A DNA stretch of 64,000 nucleotides from Virgibacillus litoralis (GTDB lineage: Bacteria > Bacillota > Bacilli > Bacillales > Amphibacillaceae): contig NZ_JAGGKK010000015.1 in the NCBI RefSeq assembly GCF_017873675.1, positions 1 through 64,000 of the forward strand, written 5' to 3'. The position numbers and the translations under genes were made by a program. Position 1 is the stretch's first letter. Each line of letters starts with the position of its first letter. Under the pieces are notes generated by a model. The model was not told the origin of the DNA. It made no database searches and saw nothing but the letters and a program-made list of their open reading frames with translations. Positions 37,293 through 45,239 of this stretch are shown piece after piece.

Positions 37293-38290
37293 CAGGATTT
37301 CACATCCTCGTATCCATTGGGATGACTTTGGTGCCATTTCCAAGCATCCTGGATAATTTTGTTTATTGAAGTTTGGGTTGGATTCCAATTAAGTAAATCC
37401 TTTGCTTTTTGTGAAGAAGCAATTAACCTACCTGGGTCGCCAGTGCGACGCTCTTCGATTTTGACTGTGATTTCTTCACCTGTCACCGCTTTAACTGCTT
37501 CAACCATTTCTTTTACAGAGAAGCCCTGACTGCTGCCTAAATTAAAAATATCACTGCTCCCGCCACCTTTCAGATAGTCAAGTGCTAGTATATGTGCGTT
37601 AATCAAGTCTTCTACATGAATATAATCCCTGACACATGTGCCATCAGGGGTGTTATAGTCATCACCAAAAATAGATATGTGCTCTCGTTGTTTTAGAGCC
37701 ACCTGGAGAATTATCGGAATTAAATGGGTTTCCGGGTTATGTGCTTCTCCAATTTCACCTGATCCTCTTGCACCGGCCACGTTAAAATACCGCAGCGATA
37801 CATAATTAATGTCATGTGCTTGGCTAGACCATTTCATCATTTTCTCCATGGTGAGTTTTGTGTCACCATAAGCGTTTGTTGGATTAGGAGGGACTTCTTC
37901 TGTAATCGGAATGGTATCCGTTTCCCCATAAGTTGCTGCTGTTGACGAAAATACAATGAATTTAACATCATTCTCGACCATTACTTGTAAAAGAACCTGT
38001 GTTCCATGGACATTGTTATCATAGTACTTGAGCGGATTTTCCATGGATTCACCAACTAACGAGTTTGCGGCAAAATGAATAACGGAATCAATTGATTCTT
38101 TAGCAAATACGTCACGTAAAAATTCAATGTTGCGGCAATCTCCTTGATAAAACCTTGCATTAGGATGTATTGCACCACGATATCCCGTTTCCAAATTATC
38201 AACGACGATAACGTCTTCCTTTTGATCAATTAATTGGTATGTTGCATGGGATCCTATATACCCTGCTCCACCTAAGACTAATACACTCAT
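37292..38290 (-). CDS. galE: UDP-glucose 4-epimerase
   Basis: About 332 residues from ATG 38290 (GGAGGG 7 nt upstream, overlapping the end of galK). Extended SDR: GGAGYIGSHATYQL, FAANSLVGES, SSTAATYGE, and SDIFNLGSSQGFS. The usual YxxxK catalytic pair is in AYGDTKLTMEK. It regenerates UDP-glucose from UDP-galactose. Second gene of the galKETM operon. Confidence 0.95.
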   Translation of the reverse strand: MSVLVLGGAGYIGSHATYQLIDQKEDVIVVDNLETGYRGAIHPNARFYQGDCRNIEFLRDVFAKESIDSVIHFAANSLVGESMENPLKYYDNNVHGTQVLLQVMVENDVKFIVFSSTAATYGETDTIPITEEVPPNPTNAYGDTKLTMEKMMKWSSQAHDINYVSLRYFNVAGARGSGEIGEAHNPETHLIPIILQVALKQREHISIFGDDYNTPDGTCVRDYIHVEDLINAHILALDYLKGGGSSDIFNLGSSQGFSVKEMVEAVKAVTGEEITVKIEERRTGDPGRLIASSQKAKDLLNWNPTQTSINKIIQDAWKWHQSHPNGYEDVKS

Positions 38291-38291
38291 A

Positions 38292-39470
38292 TTATATTCC
38301 CTCCGTAATTTCTCTAGCACCTTCACATATCATGGCCGTGTAAAAGGTAGCATCATAGCCGATTTTTGTTCGATAGATAGTGTTCATGTGATGTGTAACG
38401 TTATCAACTTGGTCTCGTTTAACAAGTGCTATTGCACATCCGCCGAATCCTGCCCCTGTCATTCTGGCACCGATAACATCCTTATGTTCCCAGGCTGCTT
38501 CAACAATGGTATCAAGTTCACGGCCAGTCACTTCATAATCATCTTTTAACGATGTATGCGAATCGTTCATAAGCTTACCAAAAGCAACTAAATCATGCCG
38601 ATTTAATTTTTTTTGTGCCTCTAACGTACGTGCATTCTCGTAAACTGCGTGTTTCGCACGTTTTCGGTGTATAGGAGAGTTAATCAGCTGTTTATGAGAC
38701 TCAAACTCTTCTGGTGTTAAGTCACCTAAACTTTTAATAGTAAGTTCTTTTTGTAAATCAGATAAAGCTGATTCACATTCGCTTCTGCGGTCGTTATATT
38801 TGGAACCAGCAAGTGTTCTTCGTTTATTTGAATTGATTATTAAAATACAATAGTCTTGCAGGTTTACTGGAACATATTCATAGTTTAACGTTTGGCAGTT
38901 TAAGAGAATGGCAGCATCTTTTCGACCTTTTCCTATCGCGAATTGATCCATGATACCGCTATTAACTCCAATGTATTCATTCTCCAATTTTTGCCCGATT
39001 TTGATAAGTTCAATTCGATTAATCGGATGCTGATACAGATTTTCTACTAAAACACCTGTTGCCATTTCAATTGATGCTGATGAAGATAATCCAGCGCCGT
39101 TTGGAATGTTTCCATAAAATAAAATATCAATGCCTGTTTCGATATCGACACCAGCATTTTTTAAATAACCTATCATTCCTTTAGGAAAGTTCGCCCATTC
39201 ATCATCCACTTTATAGGAAAGATCAGATAAATTACATTCTATGATACCAGTTTCAGGAAAATTCAAAGAGTAAAAACAGAATTTCTGATCGTTTCGTTTG
39301 GCTGCTAAAGCATATGTACCAAATGAAATGGCTGCAGGGAAAACATTTCCGCCATTATAATCTGTATGTTCACCGATGAGGTTGATTCGACCTGGTGCGA
39401 AAAATATTCTTGGAGCGCTGGTTGTTTCAAATATTTTTTTAAATGAGTTAGTTAATTCGGTCGTATTCAT
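38292..39470 (-). CDS. galK: galactokinase
   Basis: 392 residues. GHMP kinase with galactokinase signature GRINLIGEHTDYNGG near residue 27, ATP loop PNGAGLSSSASIE, and GARMTGAGFGGCAIAL near the C-terminus. It phosphorylates alpha-D-galactose. Ribosome site AAGGAGG. First gene of the operon. A possible promoter on the minus strand reads TTGAAT-17 nt-TAAACT, and the palindrome AAGTATTTACTT (39491-39502) downstream of it could be an operator. Confidence 0.95.
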   Translation of the reverse strand: MNTTELTNSFKKIFETTSAPRIFFAPGRINLIGEHTDYNGGNVFPAAISFGTYALAAKRNDQKFCFYSLNFPETGIIECNLSDLSYKVDDEWANFPKGMIGYLKNAGVDIETGIDILFYGNIPNGAGLSSSASIEMATGVLVENLYQHPINRIELIKIGQKLENEYIGVNSGIMDQFAIGKGRKDAAILLNCQTLNYEYVPVNLQDYCILIINSNKRRTLAGSKYNDRRSECESALSDLQKELTIKSLGDLTPEEFESHKQLINSPIHRKRAKHAVYENARTLEAQKKLNRHDLVAFGKLMNDSHTSLKDDYEVTGRELDTIVEAAWEHKDVIGARMTGAGFGGCAIALVKRDQVDNVTHHMNTIYRTKIGYDATFYTAMICEGAREITEGI

Positions 39471-39490
39471 TTATGCCTCCTTAAATTGGG

Positions 39491-39502
39491 CAAGTATTTA
39501 CT
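39491..39502. promoter_or_regulatory. small palindrome in the galK-glcK divergent region
   Basis: AAGTATTTACTT, perfect 5-bp half-sites, 21-32 nt before the galK start. It is a candidate regulator-binding site; no bound protein is known. Confidence 0.3.
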
Positions 39503-39582
39503 TAAGTTTATTATTAATTGGGAAGTTATTCAAATTTGGAATGGCAATTATGATAAGATAAAAATAAAAGGGTGTGTACATA

Positions 39583-40494
39583 ATGCAGTATGCTATAGGC
39601 GTTGATATCGGTGGAACAAAAGTCGCAACAGCAATAGTTGATGAAGCTGGTAATGTTTTAACAGAATCAATTATTTCTACCGATCTATCGATTCGTGCAA
39701 TTAAAATGGTGGAGAAAATTAATAATGAAATAGAACAAGTTATTAAAAGAACAGGAATCCCAATAGAACAGCTAATAGGAATAGGTATCGGTGCTCCTGG
39801 ACCATTAGATAGTAAACATGGCATTATTACGTCGCCACCTAATTTACGTGGATGGATTGATGTGCCAATATCGCAATTAGTTGAGCAACATTTCTCGATT
39901 CCTGTTTCCTTGGAGAACGATGCAAACGCCGCAGCAATGGCTGAGAAACTGACAGGAGCAGCGCAAGAGAATAATAACTTTGCCTATATAACGGTGAGTA
40001 CAGGCATTGGTGCTGGCATTATGGCGGAAGGAAAGCTGTTGAGAGGGTTGAAGGGGAACGCCGGTGACATTGGACATACAGTGATTGACCCATCGTTTGG
40101 GAAGTGTACGTGCGGGCAAGACGGATGTTTGGAGTGGATTGCCTCAGGAACTGCAATTGCCAGACAGGGTTCACTAATAATGGGCAAAGAAATTTCAACA
40201 AAAGAAGTATTCAATCTTTACTTTGGTGGGAATGAGGAAATTGTGCATTTAATCGGAAAGGTTTTCCGCGTACTTGGTATTGCATGTGTCTCAGTTATTA
40301 ATACTTTTGATACCGAAAAGATAGTGATTGGTGGAGGAGTGTCAAAAGTAGGTGATCCGCTATTTCAATCGATTCAAGCATATGTGGGTGAATTCGCATT
40401 AAACGAAACCGGGAGACAAACAGAAATAGTTCCAGCTAAGTTAGAACAAAGTGCCGGGGTAATTGGAGCGGCAGCTTTATGTTTTAATCGATAA
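39583..40494 (+). CDS. ROK family sugar kinase (glucokinase type)
   Basis: About 303 residues from ATG 39583. N-terminal GVDIGGTKVATAIVDEAGNV (ATP), GIGAPGPLD, ENDANAAAMAE, STGIGAGIM, and the ROK zinc motif CTCGQDGCLEWIASG. Substrate could be glucose, fructose or mannose. Its neighbour manA makes fructokinase or mannokinase activity possible. Divergent from galK. Confidence 0.88.
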   Translation: MQYAIGVDIGGTKVATAIVDEAGNVLTESIISTDLSIRAIKMVEKINNEIEQVIKRTGIPIEQLIGIGIGAPGPLDSKHGIITSPPNLRGWIDVPISQLVEQHFSIPVSLENDANAAAMAEKLTGAAQENNNFAYITVSTGIGAGIMAEGKLLRGLKGNAGDIGHTVIDPSFGKCTCGQDGCLEWIASGTAIARQGSLIMGKEISTKEVFNLYFGGNEEIVHLIGKVFRVLGIACVSVINTFDTEKIVIGGGVSKVGDPLFQSIQAYVGEFALNETGRQTEIVPAKLEQSAGVIGAAALCFNR

Positions 40495-40513
40495 TAAGTA
40501 TGGAGGAATTAAA

Positions 40514-41473
40514 ATGTATAACGAACCAATTTTTCTGAACCCGGTATTTCAGGAGAGGATATGGGGTGGTAATAAATTACAAACACTTTTTGGATACGAC
40601 ATTCCAAGTAACAACACAGGTGAGGCATGGGTTATATCAGCCCATCCGAATGGCCCATCTGAAATAGTAAATGGTCCGTTACAAGGAAAGGAATTAGTTG
40701 AAGCGTGGAAGGAACATCCAGAAATATTTGGGGAGACATCAAATGAAGGAGATTTTCCGCTTCTAGTTAAAATTTTAGATGCAAATAAGGATTTGTCTGT
40801 CCAGGTTCATCCTGATGATACATATGCTAGAGAAGTTGAGGGTGAAGGTTATGGAAAAACTGAATGCTGGTATGTTCTGGACTGCGCAGAAGATGCTGAA
40901 ATTATTTTTGGTCACCATGCACGATCACCTGCAGAGTTCAGGAGAATGGTTGATTTTGGGAATTGGCAGGCGTTACTTAGGCGTGTAAAGGTTCAAAAAG
41001 GTGATTTTATATACGTCCCAAGCGGTACAATTCATGCAATTGGAAAGGGAATAGTCGTTTTGGAGATCCAGCAAAGTTCAGATATTACTTATAGGGTCTA
41101 TGATTATGACCGTATTGATACGGAAGGAAATACACGTGAATTACATGTTGACGCTGCTATTGAGGTAACCAATTTTCCACATGAAGAGGTTGACTCACGA
41201 CAGATTAAAAAAGTGATTGACGATTTGGTTAGTACACAGTTAGTTGACGAAAAGTATTTCAGTGTCTATCACTGGAAACTCGATGGTGAAGTTTCACGAA
41301 AATTGGAGTCTTTCCTATTAGTAAGTGTAATTAGTGGAAAAGGTAATGTTATGGTTGACGGACACGCATTTCCAGTTCAATTAGGAGATCATTTTATTTT
41401 ACCAAGTACTGTAGAGGAATATATAGTCGAAGGTGATATGGAAATTATTGCTTCGGTGCCTGGAATGGATTAA
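40514..41473 (+). CDS. manA: mannose-6-phosphate isomerase, class I
   Basis: About 319 residues from ATG 40514 (GGAGGA 7 nt upstream); the longer frame overlaps the ROK gene and has no ribosome site. Motifs FQERIWGGNKL, GEAWVISAHPNG, LSVQVHPDD (zinc ligands), GKTECWYVLD, VPSGTIHAIGKG (zinc ligand His). It interconverts mannose 6-phosphate and fructose 6-phosphate. Forms a two-gene unit with the ROK kinase. Confidence 0.93.
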   Translation: MYNEPIFLNPVFQERIWGGNKLQTLFGYDIPSNNTGEAWVISAHPNGPSEIVNGPLQGKELVEAWKEHPEIFGETSNEGDFPLLVKILDANKDLSVQVHPDDTYAREVEGEGYGKTECWYVLDCAEDAEIIFGHHARSPAEFRRMVDFGNWQALLRRVKVQKGDFIYVPSGTIHAIGKGIVVLEIQQSSDITYRVYDYDRIDTEGNTRELHVDAAIEVTNFPHEEVDSRQIKKVIDDLVSTQLVDEKYFSVYHWKLDGEVSRKLESFLLVSVISGKGNVMVDGHAFPVQLGDHFILPSTVEEYIVEGDMEIIASVPGMD

Positions 41474-41490
41474 GCGTTAGGTACATAAAT

Positions 41491-41519
41491 GGAGGAAGTG
41501 TTATGGCACTTCCTCTATT
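41491..41519. terminator. bidirectional hairpin between manA and speG
   Basis: Perfect 9-bp stem GAGGAAGTG / CACTTCCTC (41492-41500 with 41507-41515) in the gap between converging genes. No long T-run is present. Confidence 0.55.
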
Positions 41520-41540
41520 ATGGTTATTTACAAATTATTG

Positions 41541-42059
41541 TTATTTCGGCAGTTTCCAATAGTCTTTTTCAAAGATACTCATCAACACGGCATCATGATA
41601 TTCACCATTCACGAAATAGTGTTCATGCAATTCCCCTTCAGCCTGAAAACCTACTTTTTCATAAATATGAATTGCCTTTTCGTTTACCTTGTCCACAACT
41701 AAATAAAGCTTGTGCAGGTTAAGCCTGGAAAAAGCATAGTCCATCGCCAATTGAGTTGCTGTACTTGCATAACCATTACCCTGATGTGCGGTATCAATCA
41801 TAATCGCAAATTCCGCATACCGGTGTCTCTGATCAATACCATACAAGCCTACAAACCCCAGTTTTTCCCCTTTATAAGTTAATATAAACTGTCTCTCACG
41901 TGTACTATCCTGGCTTTTTTCAAATTCATCCTTTAGCTTCTCCATAGACATATAGGGTTCTTCAAACCAATAATCCATCACTTCTGGATCATTGTTCAGC
42001 TTGTGTAAAAATTCTAAATCATCTTTTTCCAATGTACGTAGTTTTACATCCTTTGACAT
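41541..42059 (-). CDS. speG: spermidine/spermine N1-acetyltransferase SpeG (GNAT)
   Basis: 172 residues. GNAT fold with VKLRTLEKDDLEFLHKLNNDPEVMDYWFEEPY at the N-terminus, which is the polyamine-recognising region of SpeG. The acetyl-CoA loop is QGNGYASTATQLA, and C-terminal KLYLVVDKVNEKAIHIYEKVGF is also SpeG-like. It transfers an acetyl group from acetyl-CoA to polyamines and so detoxifies them. Stands alone. Confidence 0.85.
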   Translation of the reverse strand: MSKDVKLRTLEKDDLEFLHKLNNDPEVMDYWFEEPYMSMEKLKDEFEKSQDSTRERQFILTYKGEKLGFVGLYGIDQRHRYAEFAIMIDTAHQGNGYASTATQLAMDYAFSRLNLHKLYLVVDKVNEKAIHIYEKVGFQAEGELHEHYFVNGEYHDAVLMSIFEKDYWKLPK

Positions 42060-42221
42060 GCTGTGTATTCCTCCAATCGTTTACTCCCATTATCAATTAA
42101 TACTATCAGAAGTTTAGGTGCCAGTCATGGGGGATAAGCATATATTTTTAGAATAGCATTACTCTTTAAGTCATTTAATGTAAAATAAAGTTAACATTTA
42201 ATAGAGAAGGGGTAGCAGTCA

Positions 42222-43310
42222 ATGAATTTTACAAATAATCAAGTTCAATTTATCCGGGAACAGACAGTACATGTGGAAAGAACAAAAGCGATACCAGATA
42301 CATTGTTAGATTTTATCTATGAGAAAAGATTATTTAAATTATTAGTTTCTGAATCACTGGGAGGGCGGTTGCTGGAGTTGCCAAATGCGCTTCGTATATT
42401 TCAAGATGCTTCCTATGCAGAAGGGAATTTTGGCTGGCTTGTTACCATTGGCTCTGGAGGAGGAATGTTTTCCCCGAATTTTGAGGTGAACCAGGCAAAA
42501 AACTATTTCACTCCCAACAACGCGGTCATTGCAGGGAGCGGATTCCCGGCTGGAAAGGCTGAAAAGGCAGATGAAGGTTATATCGTGAACGGAGAATGGA
42601 AGTATAGCAGTGGTTCAGAATTTGCTACGTTATTTACGGCTAACTGTGTTGTTGAAGATGGTGAAGCCACGAAAGTCGTTTCGTTTATATTAAATACAGA
42701 CCAAGTTCATGTAAAAGAAGATTGGGATGCTTTCGGACTTAAAGGGACAAGCAGTCATACGATACAAGTTGTTGACCAGTTCGTTCCTGCTAAACGGACA
42801 TTTTCCATATTTGAGATACAAAACGACTTTGCAGGATCTGTGCATCAGTTTCCGTTTGTACCGTTTTCAGAGGCATCATTTGCATCCATTGTATTTGGCA
42901 TAGGCAGACATTATCTAGAAGAAGCGGAGCAGATTGCCATTAAAAATAAAGATAATTGGCAGCAAGGTGAATTTGATCGCTATCGCTTTGTTACAGATAA
43001 ATTAAAAATAGAACAACAAAGGTGGGAAGCAGCCGAGACGTATTTTTACGAATTGGTTGAAAAAACATGGCATGCCCATAAAAATGGTCAAGATGTTGAT
43101 GATGAAACTTGGGAAGAATTTTCGCTTGCTTGCAAACAAGGAGCAACTACTGTTATAACTTGTGCACAAAATCTTTTTCGTTATATGGGAATGGAATGTG
43201 TTATGGAGCATTCAGAGTTGAACCGGATTTGGCGAGATTTGCAAACTGCTGCACAGCATGCTTTTTTGATTCCTTATAAGGAAAATGAAGCTAGCTTCAA
43301 GAAAGTGTGA
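42222..43310 (+). CDS. acyl-CoA-dehydrogenase-like flavoprotein
   Basis: 362 residues. N-terminal helical domain (LVSESLGG), middle beta domain (GKAEKADEGYIVNGEWKYSSGS) and C-terminal helices, as in acyl-CoA dehydrogenase-fold proteins. The catalytic Glu region of true acyl-CoA dehydrogenases is not clear. It looks more like the HpaB/DszC-type flavin monooxygenase branch. Ribosome site AGAAGGGG. Substrate unknown, and no reductase partner is adjacent. Confidence 0.75.
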   Translation: MNFTNNQVQFIREQTVHVERTKAIPDTLLDFIYEKRLFKLLVSESLGGRLLELPNALRIFQDASYAEGNFGWLVTIGSGGGMFSPNFEVNQAKNYFTPNNAVIAGSGFPAGKAEKADEGYIVNGEWKYSSGSEFATLFTANCVVEDGEATKVVSFILNTDQVHVKEDWDAFGLKGTSSHTIQVVDQFVPAKRTFSIFEIQNDFAGSVHQFPFVPFSEASFASIVFGIGRHYLEEAEQIAIKNKDNWQQGEFDRYRFVTDKLKIEQQRWEAAETYFYELVEKTWHAHKNGQDVDDETWEEFSLACKQGATTVITCAQNLFRYMGMECVMEHSELNRIWRDLQTAAQHAFLIPYKENEASFKKV

Positions 43311-43355
43311 TCCGGGTATAGATATTTATAAATTAAAAGATAGGGAGTGAAATTG

Positions 43356-43627
43356 TTGAGTAAAAGCAAGAAGAATGTGACTTGGGCAGAAGCCAAGAAA
43401 CGCTGTCGACTGAACCAAACTGACATTAAAATGGCCAAGGAGCTTGGAATGAAGCCGAATAGCTTGCTGAAAAATATCCCTTCGCCTAATCAAAAATGGA
43501 AAGCGCCTGTAAAGGTATGGTTCGTGAGTTATATGAGAAAAAATTTGGCAGAATACTTACGACTGATAAAAAAGATAAATCACCCCAAGAAGAATATGAA
43601 TTTTCGGATGAGGAGTTGCCTTTCTAA
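43356..43627 (+). pseudogene. small conserved-looking gene, frameshifted by one base
   Basis: TTG 43356 has AGGGAG 8 nt upstream. The first frame encodes KKNVTWAEAKKRCRLN and ends its sensible part at KAPVKVW (about 43518). From there the other frame reads VRELYEKKFG and SPQEEYEFSDEELPF and stops at TAA 43625-43627, whose last A is the start of the next gene (TAATG). A lost G in a GG tract would explain this. In the original frame translation runs on into unrelated residues to 43667. Charged, soluble; helix-turn-helix-like start (QTDIKMAKELGMKPNSL). Function unknown; it was probably co-translated with the RQC-minor gene. Confidence 0.7.
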
Positions 43628-44382
43628 TGACATCAACTATAAAACAGTTGTCAGAATCAGAAATTAGAGCGATTTTGCGAGCAGCGGATGAAATCATTGC
43701 ACAAGGCGGACGAACGCTTCTTGCTAAAATTTTAAAGGGTTCACGCGAGAAAAAAATACTGCAATTACGGTTGGATAGTTGTCCGACTTATGGGTGGTTT
43801 CATTCTGATAAATTGGATGAAATCAAACTTAAAATTGATTGGATGATAGATTATGACTTTCTGGACATTCAATACAGCGGGAAGTTACCGATGATTATTT
43901 TTACGGAACGAGGCTGGGAAATCGAGCGTGATCAGTTTGTAGATGAAATTTTAGAGGAATGGAACCAGTGGCTGGCAGATGAAACAGAAAGTCCTGATAT
44001 GAGTTATTTAAAAGATCGAAACCGTAAAATGATATTTTTACTCCTTGATAGGGTTAAGGAAACAGGAAACAGAAAGTACATTCCTTATTTAAAAGAATGG
44101 GCAAAAGTTGATTACAAAAAGGTGAAAGCTGAGATCCAATCAACAATTAAGTCTTTGGAATCGAATGAGCCCATTGATCAACAATCCGTAAGTGAACGAG
44201 AGGAGTCAATTAAAGAAGCGTTGAAGGGATTGGCCCCGCAAGATCTTCTTTTAAAATGCTGGGAATGCGGTGATCGTTTTACGTTTACAATAGGTGAGCA
44301 GCAATTTTATAAACAAAAAGGTTTTGTTCATCCTAAGAGGTGTGAATCGTGTCGCGGGAAAAAATATTTAGATTATATGTAA
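43627..44382 (+). CDS. RQC-minor-1-like DNA-binding protein with C-terminal zinc ribbon
   Basis: 251 residues. The N-terminal 110 residues resemble the winged helix of RecQ C-terminal (RQC) domains (GGRTLLAKILKGSREKKILQL; TYGWFHSDKLDEIKLKIDWMIDYDFLD; GKLPMIIFTERGWEIE). A charged helical middle follows. The end is a zinc ribbon with CWEC and CESC pairs and the FTFTIGEQQFY motif. Start ATG overlaps the stop of the small upstream gene. Family members are annotated as RQC-minor-1 DNA-binding proteins; no helicase domain is present and the role is not known. Confidence 0.75.
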   Translation: MTSTIKQLSESEIRAILRAADEIIAQGGRTLLAKILKGSREKKILQLRLDSCPTYGWFHSDKLDEIKLKIDWMIDYDFLDIQYSGKLPMIIFTERGWEIERDQFVDEILEEWNQWLADETESPDMSYLKDRNRKMIFLLLDRVKETGNRKYIPYLKEWAKVDYKKVKAEIQSTIKSLESNEPIDQQSVSEREESIKEALKGLAPQDLLLKCWECGDRFTFTIGEQQFYKQKGFVHPKRCESCRGKKYLDYM

Positions 44383-44501
44383 ACCGGAAATCTTCTGAAA
44401 TGTATCAAAACCATTTTGTGTTATACAACCATTGAATATTTTCCCAAATTAAGAAACCAGCTATTGCGTAAAATAACAGGAAACGGAATGGAGGTTTTTT
44501 C

Positions 44502-44717
44502 ATGAAGGAAAGTAATCAACGTAATGGCAAATATACGGTTGCGGGAACAGATATTGATGCGGTTAAAGAGCAGAGTCGGCGTTCAGGCTTATCATATAAT
44601 GAAGCAAAAGAATGGATTGCAAAGACATCAGGTGGCCGTGGTACCAATATTTATAGTAATACTAATGCAGAAGATGTTAAACGGAAGAACGAGCAATCCA
44701 ATGGTAACCAGCAGTAA
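44502..44717 (+). CDS. small SASP-like protein (gamma-type resemblance)
   Basis: 71 residues, Asn/Ser/Gln/Lys-rich, no hydrophobic core. Two loosely repeated units, AGTDIDAVKEQSRRSG and SNTNAEDVKRKNEQSNG, resemble the repeated T-x-x-x-VK-x-x-x-QS units of gamma-type small acid-soluble spore proteins. The usual TE[FI]A protease site is not seen, so it may be a different minor spore protein. Strong GGAGG ribosome site. TGAATA at 44433-44438 matches a sigma-G -35, but no clear -10 follows. Confidence 0.6.
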   Translation: MKESNQRNGKYTVAGTDIDAVKEQSRRSGLSYNEAKEWIAKTSGGRGTNIYSNTNAEDVKRKNEQSNGNQQ

Positions 44718-44733
44718 GAGATACTGCTATTAA

Positions 44734-44924
44734 GAGGCTGGACAAAAGTATTTTAATTTCCACTTCAGAGATAATTTTGGTGAACGTCATAGCTGCACAT
44801 ATGCAGTAAGAAAGTAGTTATACTTTCTTACTGCAAAATAAATCCGAGCTAATTCGAATTCTTTTTCAAGAATTTGGAATCTTAGTTTGGATTATTTTAA
44901 TTAAAACACTTTTGTCCCAGTGCC
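44734..44924. mobile_element. 191-bp MITE-like element
   Basis: Terminal inverted repeats of about 24 bp: GGCTGGACAAAAGTATTTTAATT at the left (44737-44758) and, on the other strand, GGCACTGGGACAAAAGTG at the right. No ORF is inside. The centre contains a perfect 14-bp-arm palindrome GCAGTAAGAAAGTA / TACTTTCTTACTGC (44803-44834), which is the first hairpin of another dispersed element. It fills most of the 522-bp spacer between the SASP-like gene and mvaA. No target-site duplication is obvious. Confidence 0.7.
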
Positions 44925-45117
44925 ATTATTTATGTAAAGGAATTTAAAGAGACAGGTAAAATAGTGAGTGTAAATTAAACAGGTATGGGGTTCATCTATA
45001 CATATAATAATATTTGTCTGACCAATTTTACGAACTAATGTTATATTGCGTTAATTCAAATCGCTTGGATTTACTGCCTTATTTTTGAATTATGAAATTG
45101 ATTCATCTAAATAAATG

Positions 45118-45145
45118 TTGACATATTTAGAAAATTCATTATACA
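45118..45145 (+). promoter_or_regulatory. sigma-A promoter of the HMG-CoA reductase gene
   Basis: Perfect TTGACA (45118-45123), 16-nt spacer, TATACA (45140-45145), about 95 nt before the start codon. Confidence 0.75.
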
Positions 45146-45192
45146 CTGTATTCAACAAAGGTGAATATAAGGAAACAATGATAAATATAATT

Positions 45193-45208
45193 TTGTAAGC
45201 GCATTCTT
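45193..45208 (+). promoter_or_regulatory. cre-like site (one mismatch)
   Basis: TTGTAAGCGCATTCTT fits WTGNAARCGNWWWCAW except CT for CA. It lies about 40 nt downstream of the predicted transcription start, a roadblock position for CcpA. Confidence 0.55.
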
Positions 45209-45239
45209 TTTCCTTAACAAAATCTTAGGAGGCTTCATA

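Noticed and set aside
43002-43211. Minus-strand open frame in the acyl-CoA-dehydrogenase-like gene
   Set aside because: Shadow frame without start signals.
44734-44924. Insertion sequence
   Set aside because: Only 191 bp with no transposase; at most a MITE.
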